Source of the DNA: JALZAI01 sp038212215
Lineage (GTDB): Bacteria > Actinomycetota > Actinomycetes > Mycobacteriales > Jatrophihabitantaceae
Assembly: GCA_038212215.1 (NCBI GenBank)
Contig: JBBQUT010000057.1
Coordinates: 1-19,198, forward strand
Length of the DNA: 19,198 bases
Reading direction: 5' to 3'
Position numbers and translations under genes: made by a program. Shown in pieces: positions 14,205-19,198 of this stretch. Within the stretch, counting starts at the first letter, position 1, and the number at the start of each line of letters is the position of its first letter. The notes under the pieces were generated by a model. That model saw nothing but the letters and a program-made list of their open reading frames with translations, did not search any database and was not told where the DNA came from.

Positions 14205-15800
14205 ATGGACGGTCAGTGGCTGACGGACGCCGTTCTGTACGAGGTGTACCCGCAGTCCTTCGCCGACTCCAACGGTGACGGAGTCGGCGATCTGCGCGGT
14301 GTGATCGACCGGCTCGATCACATCGCGTCGTTGGGTGTCGACGCCATCTGGTTCAACCCGTGTTTCGAGTCGCCGTTCGTCGACGCCGGGTATGACGTCT
14401 CGGACTATCTTAAAATCGCGCCTCGATACGGCACTAACGAAGACATGGCCGAGCTCGTCGCCCGGGCAGCCGACCAGAGCATCCGGGTGATCCTCGATCT
14501 CGTCGCCGGCCATACCTCGATCGAGCACCCGTGGTTCCAGCGAGAACTCGCTGCCGACGGGCGCGACCCGGACGGCGACCGGTACATCTGGCGTACGGAC
14601 TCGCCGACGCGCGGCTGGGTCGCGGAGATCCCCGGAACTCCCGCCTGGGTGCCGTCGCCCGGACCCAGGGTGGGCTGGTATCTGAAGAATTTCTACGACG
14701 AGCAGCCGGCCCTGAACTTCGGCTGGTCCTCCCTGAACTCCGGCGAGCCGTGGCGCGACGGCGTCGATGCGCCGGGGCCCCGCCGCAACCGCCAGGCGCT
14801 GCGGGACGTGATCGAGTTCTGGTTGGCGAAGGGAGTGTCGGGCTTTCGGGTCGACATGGCGTTCTCCCTGGTCAAGGACTACAGCGTCGACGAAGGAGAG
14901 GCAGCTTCGACGGAGATCTGGCGTGAATTTCGTCAGTGGATGGACACCGCCTACCCCGATGCCGTCCTCATCCCCGAGGGGATTGAGCCGCGCACCGCGT
15001 CTCCGCTGGCGTTCCACGCCGACTTCGCCCTGGTCATCGAAGAGGCCCATGCGAGTCTCTTCGACAACCACGCCGCGGGGGTGTTGCCGTTTCAAGCACC
15101 CCAGGTGCCCTTCTTCGACGCCGCCGGCCAGGGCAGCACGCGGACGTTCCTCGACGCCTGGTCCGGCCTACGTGAAGGTGACCGGGCCCGGCCGATCGTT
15201 CTGAGCACGGCCGACCACGACTTCGACCGCCTCCGCTGCGGGCCGCGCACTCCCGAGCAGCTGGGCGCGGCGCTCACGTTCCTGTTCACCTGGGGCAGCG
15301 TTCCCTGCCCTTATTACGGCGACGAGATCGGCATGCGTTACCTGCCCAGGATGCCCGACGTCGAGGGCGCGGTGTGTAACCCCTCCTACAACCGTGCCGG
15401 CTGCCGGACGCCGATGCAGTGGGACGACGGGCCGAACGCCGGCTTCTCCACCGCAGATCCCGCCCGGTTGTATCTGCCCGTGGACCCCGACCCGCTGCGA
15501 CCGACGGTCGCGGACCAGGTGAGCGACCCCGCCTCGACCCTGAACCTCGTGCGCCGACTCTCCGCACTGCGTCGAGCCACCCCGGCCCTGCAAGGACACG
15601 CCTCGACCCGCGTGGTCAACGAGGGTTACCCCTTCGCTTACCTGCGTGGCGACACCCACCTGGTCGTGGTCAACCCGCGTCGCGAGCGGGCCACCCTAGC
15701 CGCGCAGGCAACTTTGCTTTGGGGCTCAGGAGTCGAGACGGAAGCCCACGAGCTCCGCATCGAAGGCTTCGGCTACGGCATTTTGAGTGTTGGGCGATGA
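14205..15800 (+). CDS. GH13 alpha-amylase-family glycoside hydrolase
   Basis: The 531-residue protein acts on alpha-glucosidic bonds. It starts WLTDAVLYEVYPQSFADSNG, the usual GH13 oligo-glucosidase/trehalose-synthase start, then GDLRGVIDRLDHIASLGVDA. The catalytic residues are Asp217 (GFRVDMAF, nucleophile), Glu258 (LIPEGIEP, acid/base) and Asp339 (STADHDFDR, transition-state Asp). Conserved region I reads DLVAGHTS (98-105), with Gly where most members have Asn. ATG 14205 follows GGAGAGG by a normal distance; the upstream in-frame start at 14151 has no family character. There is no signal peptide, so it is probably cytosolic. Its stop overlaps the ATG of the next gene. Exact specificity is unresolved. 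Confidence 0.92.
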   Translation: MDGQWLTDAVLYEVYPQSFADSNGDGVGDLRGVIDRLDHIASLGVDAIWFNPCFESPFVDAGYDVSDYLKIAPRYGTNEDMAELVARAADQSIRVILDLVAGHTSIEHPWFQRELAADGRDPDGDRYIWRTDSPTRGWVAEIPGTPAWVPSPGPRVGWYLKNFYDEQPALNFGWSSLNSGEPWRDGVDAPGPRRNRQALRDVIEFWLAKGVSGFRVDMAFSLVKDYSVDEGEAASTEIWREFRQWMDTAYPDAVLIPEGIEPRTASPLAFHADFALVIEEAHASLFDNHAAGVLPFQAPQVPFFDAAGQGSTRTFLDAWSGLREGDRARPIVLSTADHDFDRLRCGPRTPEQLGAALTFLFTWGSVPCPYYGDEIGMRYLPRMPDVEGAVCNPSYNRAGCRTPMQWDDGPNAGFSTADPARLYLPVDPDPLRPTVADQVSDPASTLNLVRRLSALRRATPALQGHASTRVVNEGYPFAYLRGDTHLVVVNPRRERATLAAQATLLWGSGVETEAHELRIEGFGYGILSVGR

Positions 15801-16594
15801 GCGCCACTCGTGACAGATTCCGGGCTCTGCATGGGGCGGGGACCTTCCTGCTACCAAACCCGTGGGACGTCGGTTCGGCGCGCCTGCTGGAGCATCTCGG
15901 CTTTCCGGCTCTGGCGACGACTTCTTCCGGGCTGGCGGCAGGCCTGGGTAAGCTCGATCAACAGGTCACCCGCGACGAACTCGTCGCGCATGTGGCCGCG
16001 GTGACGGCCGCGGTCGGAGTGCCATTGAACGTTGACGCCGAACGTTGCTTCGCCGACTCGGCGGCGGGGATCGCGGAAACGGTGGATCTGCTTGCCGAGG
16101 CGGGGGCGGCCGGCATCTCGATCGAGGACTACGACCCGATCGCCAGACAGGTCGAGACCCTGACGGTGGGCACGGAGCGGGTGGCCGCTGCGGCTGATGC
16201 CTGCCGGAAGTACGGCATCGTGCTGACGGCACGCGCCGAAAATCATCTTTACGGCCACGACGATCTGGACAACACGATCGAGCGGCTTCGCGCCTATCGA
16301 AGCGCAGGGGCCGATGTCGTGTACGCGCCGGGATTGCGCGCGGCAGCGGACATCGCCCGAGTTGTCGAGTCGGTGCGAGCGCCGGTGAACGTGCTGGCCG
16401 TCGCCGGCGTTCCACCGGTCTCGGAGCTGGCTGCTCTGAATGTTCGCCGGGTGTCGACCGGCGGGGCTCTTGCGTGGGCTGCGTTCGGAGCGCTTCGCGA
16501 CGCGGCGCGCGAGCTGCTGGAGGCCGGTACGACGACGTTCCGGAGCAAGGCGCTGACCAGTGCCGAGGCGGAGGCCGCCTTCGGTCATCCATAG
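15797..16594 (+). CDS. Isocitrate lyase/PEP mutase-family protein
   Basis: The 265-residue protein is a member of the PEP-mutase/isocitrate-lyase barrel family, which makes or breaks C-C or C-P bonds next to an oxalate-like group with Mg2+. It reads FLLPNPWDVGSARLLEHLGF (17-36) and ATTSSGLAAGLG (40-51). LNVDAERCF (77-85, Asp80 as metal-side residue), GISIEDYD (106-113) and VLTARAENHL (142-151) follow. The K-K-C-G-H loop of true isocitrate lyases is absent, as in the short carboxyvinyl-carboxyphosphonate/oxaloacetate-decarboxylase-like members. ATG 15797 overlaps the GH13 stop (ATGA), so the two are co-translated. The functional link is unclear. Confidence 0.88.
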   Translation: MSATRDRFRALHGAGTFLLPNPWDVGSARLLEHLGFPALATTSSGLAAGLGKLDQQVTRDELVAHVAAVTAAVGVPLNVDAERCFADSAAGIAETVDLLAEAGAAGISIEDYDPIARQVETLTVGTERVAAAADACRKYGIVLTARAENHLYGHDDLDNTIERLRAYRSAGADVVYAPGLRAAADIARVVESVRAPVNVLAVAGVPPVSELAALNVRRVSTGGALAWAAFGALRDAARELLEAGTTTFRSKALTSAEAEAAFGHP

Positions 16595-16652
16595 CAGCCT
16601 GCCAATCGTCCGTGCTTGCTGGGCGGCTTGGGCGGTGACCTCGGCGCACGTG

Positions 16653-16680
16653 TATTGTCATCATTTGATGCCGCCAAATG
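16653..16680 (+). promoter_or_regulatory. Promoter and palindromic operator of the second vapBC pair
   Basis: CATTTG (16662-16667) and CAAATG (16675-16680) form a perfect inverted repeat with a seven-base spacer, 16 bases before the antitoxin GTG. A -10-like TATTGT lies at 16653-16658, so the repeat covers the expected transcription start. Binding there would block initiation. Arm length and spacer match the first vapBC operator, but the sequence differs. Confidence 0.55.
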
Positions 16681-16696
16681 TGCCTAGGAGGCCGAA

Positions 16697-16894
16697 GTGA
16701 GAACAACGCTCGCCCTGGATGACGATCTCGTCCTGGAAGCTCAGCGTCTGACAGGGACGAAGGAGAAGAGCGCGCTGGTACGCCAGGCCCTGCGTGCACT
16801 GATCGAGCGCGAAAGCGCGCGGCGCTTGGCTCAACTGGCCGGCAGTGAGCCGGGCGGGAAGGCAATCCCGCGACGGCAGACGACGCCTACGTGA
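16697..16894 (+). CDS. vapB: VapB-type ribbon-helix-helix antitoxin
   Basis: The 65-residue protein opens with the ribbon-helix-helix DNA-binding motif MRTTLALDDDLVLEAQRLTG. The second helix KSALVRQALRALIERE follows, and then a basic, flexible C-terminus for binding the toxin. GTG 16697 has AGGAGG five bases upstream, an excellent ribosome-binding site. Its stop overlaps the toxin GTG by four bases (GTGA). It should repress its own operon through the palindrome just upstream. Confidence 0.93.
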   Translation: MRTTLALDDDLVLEAQRLTGTKEKSALVRQALRALIERESARRLAQLAGSEPGGKAIPRRQTTPT

Positions 16895-17265
16895 TTCTCG
16901 TCGACACCTCGATTTGGATCGACCATCTCCGCAGCGGTGACCCGGAACTCGCCTCCCTACTCCAGCACGGTCAGGTGCTCGCCCACCCTTGGGTAACTGG
17001 TGAACTTGCACTCGGCCAGCTTTCGCGTCGCCGCGAGATCCTCGGGCTGCTCCTTGACCTCCCGCAGGCGACGGCCGCGACAGACGTGGAGGTGCGCACC
17101 CTGATCGACAACCGTCAGCTGTACGGACTCGGCATCGGCTACGTCGACGCACATCTGCTCGCCTCGACGATGCTGACGACCGCCGCCCGACTATGGACGC
17201 GCGACAAGCGACTCGCGGCGGTCGCTACCCAATGCGGCCTCACCAGCGAAAGTTTCTCCCTGTAG
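16891..17265 (+). CDS. vapC: VapC-type PIN-domain ribonuclease toxin
   Basis: The 124-residue PIN-domain RNase has all four acidic residues: Asp5 (MILVDTSIWIDHLR), Glu38 (WVTGELALGQL), Asp86 (GIGYVDAHLLAS) and Asp105 (LWTRDKRL). It starts on GTG 16891, overlapping the antitoxin stop. It belongs to a different VapC branch from the protein at 6640-7041, because the antitoxin types differ (ribbon-helix-helix here, Phd/YefM there). It converges with the glutamate decarboxylase gene, 46 bases away. Confidence 0.94.
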   Translation: MILVDTSIWIDHLRSGDPELASLLQHGQVLAHPWVTGELALGQLSRRREILGLLLDLPQATAATDVEVRTLIDNRQLYGLGIGYVDAHLLASTMLTTAARLWTRDKRLAAVATQCGLTSESFSL

Positions 17266-17311
17266 TGCGCAAATTTTCGCCTCATCGCTGCGCGCCGGCA
17301 GGCGGAGGGTG

Positions 17312-18715
17312 TCAGTGATGGAACGAGGCGGACCCGGTGTTGCCCGCTGCGGCGACGTCGTGTTGCAGGGTGTCGCTGACGTGGTTGAGGTCACGCAGGA
17401 ACAGGTCGGCGAGGTCGCGGGAGAAGCCGTTGCGGCATACAACCCTGAGCACCGTGAGGTCGGTGCGATCGGCGGGGAAGGTGTAAGCCGGGACCTGCCA
17501 GCCGCGTTCGCGCAGTCCGCGGGACACGGCGAAGACGTCCCAGTCGGTGATGTGGTTCGCGGTTGTGAACGCGAAGACCGGCAATTGGTCGCCGTTGGTG
17601 ATTAACCGGTAGGGCCCAAGTTCGGCGATCTGGCGTGCCAGTGAGGTTGCGACGCCGCGGGCGGCCTGCTGGACGGCGACGTAACCGTCGAAACCGAGCC
17701 GGCAGAACGTGTAGTACTGCGCGATGACCTGAGCCCCGGGACGGGAGAAGTTCAGGGCGAAGGTCGGCATGTCGCCGCCTAGGTAGTTGACGTTGAACAC
17801 CAGTTCCTTGGGCAACGCGTCAGCATCGCGCCAGATCGCCCAGCCCACTCCCGGATACACCAGGCCGTACTTGTGACCGGAGGTGTTGATCGAGGCAACC
17901 CGCGGGATCCGGAAGTCCCAGACCAGCTCGGGGTCGAGGAATGGGGCGATCATTCCGCCGGATGCGGCGTCGACATGCAGCGCGACGTCGGGGCCGCCGC
18001 CTGCGGCGAGTTCGTCGAGGGCGGCCGCGATCTCGGCCACCGGTTCGTAACTGCCGTCGAAGGTCGAACCGAGGATTGCCACCACGCCGATCGTGTTCTC
18101 ATCGCACTGCGCGACGGCCTCGGCTGCACCCAGGTGCAGACGGTCACCCTCGACCGGGACCAGTCGCGCCTCGACGTCCCAATAACGGCAGAACTTCTCC
18201 CAGCAGACCTGCACGTTCGCGCCCATCACCAGATTCGGTTTGCGCGCCGGATCGTTGCCGGTTCGCGACGCCCAGCGGCGCTTGAGGGCCAGGCCGGCGA
18301 GCATGCACGCCTCGCTGGATCCCGTCGTCGAACACCCCGTCGCGACGTCGCCGTCCGGAGCGTGCCACAGGTCGGCGAGGATCGCGACGCACCGGTTCTC
18401 AATGTCCGCAGTCTGCGGGTACTCGTCCTTGTCGATCATGTTCTTGTCCAGCGACTCGGCCATCAGCCGCGCGGCTTGGGGCTCCATCCACGTCGTGACG
18501 AAGGTGGCCAGGTTCAGCCGGGCGCTGCCGTCGAGCAGCAACTCGTCGCGCACCAACTGGTACGCCACATCGGCCGGGACCGCCTTCCTGGCCAACGACC
18601 GCAGCGGCGCGCTCACAACACGCTCCATCGCCGGATTTGCCGCACCAAGGAACGGGTTCGCGTCCCAAGACGACTCGGTGGGTCGAGCGGGAACCTCGCC
18701 AGCATAAAGGGCCAC
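17312..18715 (-). CDS. gadB: Glutamate decarboxylase
   Basis: The 467-residue PLP enzyme converts glutamate to GABA and CO2, consuming a proton, and serves acid resistance or GABA metabolism. The family blocks are strong: LNLATFVTTWMEPQA (68-82), NMIDKDEYPQTADIENRCV (92-110), STTGSSEACMLAGLALKRRW (129-148) and HVDAASGG (247-254, Asp249 contacts the PLP nitrogen). INTSGHKYGLVYPG (276-289) holds Lys282 as the PLP Schiff base. Length equals that of E. coli GadB (466). It ends SFHH, resembling the E. coli SFKHT tail, whose His closes the active site at neutral pH. GTG 18715 is preferred over ATG 18745 because GATAGT sits six bases before it, the same leaderless layout as the gene at 2833. No antiporter gene is adjacent in this window. 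Confidence 0.95.
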   Translation of the reverse strand: MALYAGEVPARPTESSWDANPFLGAANPAMERVVSAPLRSLARKAVPADVAYQLVRDELLLDGSARLNLATFVTTWMEPQAARLMAESLDKNMIDKDEYPQTADIENRCVAILADLWHAPDGDVATGCSTTGSSEACMLAGLALKRRWASRTGNDPARKPNLVMGANVQVCWEKFCRYWDVEARLVPVEGDRLHLGAAEAVAQCDENTIGVVAILGSTFDGSYEPVAEIAAALDELAAGGGPDVALHVDAASGGMIAPFLDPELVWDFRIPRVASINTSGHKYGLVYPGVGWAIWRDADALPKELVFNVNYLGGDMPTFALNFSRPGAQVIAQYYTFCRLGFDGYVAVQQAARGVATSLARQIAELGPYRLITNGDQLPVFAFTTANHITDWDVFAVSRGLRERGWQVPAYTFPADRTDLTVLRVVCRNGFSRDLADLFLRDLNHVSDTLQHDVAAAGNTGSASFHH

Positions 18716-18727
18716 GCACCCACTATC
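18715..18727 (-). promoter_or_regulatory. Leaderless promoter (-10) of gadB
   Basis: On the coding strand TGCGATAGT ends at 18722. Six bases follow, then the GTG at 18715. GATAGT is a -10-like hexamer, and TGC before it resembles an extended -10. No Shine-Dalgarno is present before the GTG. Confidence 0.45.
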
Positions 18728-18823
18728 GCAGCACGTGAACATCACCAGTGCCGACCATGATCGCGGGCCGAGCGAAGGCGTGCGCCGACGGCGGACGGGC
18801 CGCGTCGAGGGTTGTACCGAAGA

Positions 18824-19198
18824 TCAATTCTCTGCCTGGAATGGTGTCGTCGGCACGGTGATGCTGCCGCCCGCGCTGCTCCTGATCGTCACCTTGACGG
18901 GGTCGTAGAACTGATGGGGTGCGATGGTGCCGCCGTAGCGGTTGCCGCCACCGTTCTGCACTTCACCGATGAAGGTTCCGTCCGGGCGGTAGGCGAGCAA
19001 GCGCGCCGTCTTGTCCGAGCTCTGCGCCTTGATCAGCAACTCACCTCCGCGACTTGTCGTCGCATTGGTCCAGCACTTGCTGACCTGCAGGATGTCGACC
19101 GAGTGCCCAGGGACCTGAGTTGTCGACGGGGCGGAAGTGTCGCTCGGCTGGGTACTTGACACACCAGATGCACTTGACCCACCCGATTCCCCGCCTCG
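18824..19198 (-). CDS. Probable secreted or lipoprotein, C-terminal part (cut by window edge)
   Basis: The frame is open from the right edge to the TAA at 18824. The visible 124 residues start with a Ser/Gly/Thr-rich linker (GGESGGSSASGVSSTQPSD, then TSAPSTTQVPG), typical of the segment after a lipobox or signal peptide. A small, probably beta-rich domain follows: SVDILQVSKCWTNATTSRGG, then LLIKAQSSDKTARLLAYRP and VKVTIRSSAGGSITVP. I do not recognise the domain. A GTG at 19162 could start a shorter protein, but the linker continues upstream of it, so a start beyond the window is more likely. Confidence 0.6.
   Translation of the reverse strand, partial: RGGESGGSSASGVSSTQPSDTSAPSTTQVPGHSVDILQVSKCWTNATTSRGGELLIKAQSSDKTARLLAYRPDGTFIGEVQNGGGNRYGGTIAPHQFYDPVKVTIRSSAGGSITVPTTPFQAEN

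Noticed and set aside
17266..17311. Bidirectional terminator between vapC and gadB
   Set aside because: Only four- to five-base stems (for example CGCCT with AGGCG) with no U-tract; too weak to call.

Overview
The window is very GC-rich, uses GTG starts freely, has several probable leaderless transcripts and carries typical actinobacterial families (VapBC pairs, an ECF sigma factor with a SnoaL-like tail, TIGR03086/DinB proteins, DUF1059, DUF1801). It is therefore most likely chromosomal DNA of a high-GC actinomycete. The genus cannot be fixed from the sequence.

Region 1 (1-2830) is mobile-element debris. A fragment of a TolB/PD40-like propeller gene at the left edge abuts an insertion sequence of about 1.17 kb. 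That element has 17-bp imperfect terminal repeats, and its transposase is broken by a one-base deletion. Next comes the 3' half of a tRNA-Pro(CGG) gene, starting exactly at the anticodon loop, which has the form of an integration (att) core. Beside it lies a decayed tyrosine integrase with an in-frame stop, a deletion over the His-x-x-Arg region and a further frameshift.

Region 2 (2833-10149) is mostly intact. It holds a quinone-oxidoreductase-like gene with a leaderless promoter, and a gene-poor stretch. On the minus strand follow a translationally coupled aldolase-like/PfkB-kinase pair, a vapBC pair with a palindromic operator, a GNAT acetyltransferase, a DUF1801 protein, a DUF1059 protein, and an ECF sigma factor. 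The sigma factor is preceded by a sequence that matches the ECF41-type promoter with the right spacing.

Region 3 (10359-14118) is a gene graveyard. A TetR gene and a phzF gene, originally divergent, have both lost their 5' ends at one junction. phzF is also frameshifted, but the downstream deaminase that overlaps its stop codon looks intact. Then come a 23-residue epoxide-hydrolase-like start fragment, a VOC gene with a frameshifted C-terminus, an alpha/beta hydrolase with two compensating frameshifts, an intact DinB-like protein, and a scrap of a short-chain dehydrogenase active site.

Region 4 (14205-19198) is intact again. It holds a GH13 glycoside hydrolase coupled by an ATGA overlap to a PEP-mutase/isocitrate-lyase-family protein, a second vapBC pair with its own palindrome, a glutamate decarboxylase with a leaderless promoter and the C-terminal His seen in pH-gated enzymes, and the C-terminal part of a probable secreted or lipoprotein cut by the window edge.

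No clearly new multi-gene system is visible. The most interesting points are the att-core/integrase debris suggesting tandem integration at tRNA-Pro, the ECF promoter buried in a palindrome, the LacC/LacD-like kinase-aldolase pair of unknown substrate, and the dense cluster of independent gene lesions between two intact regions.
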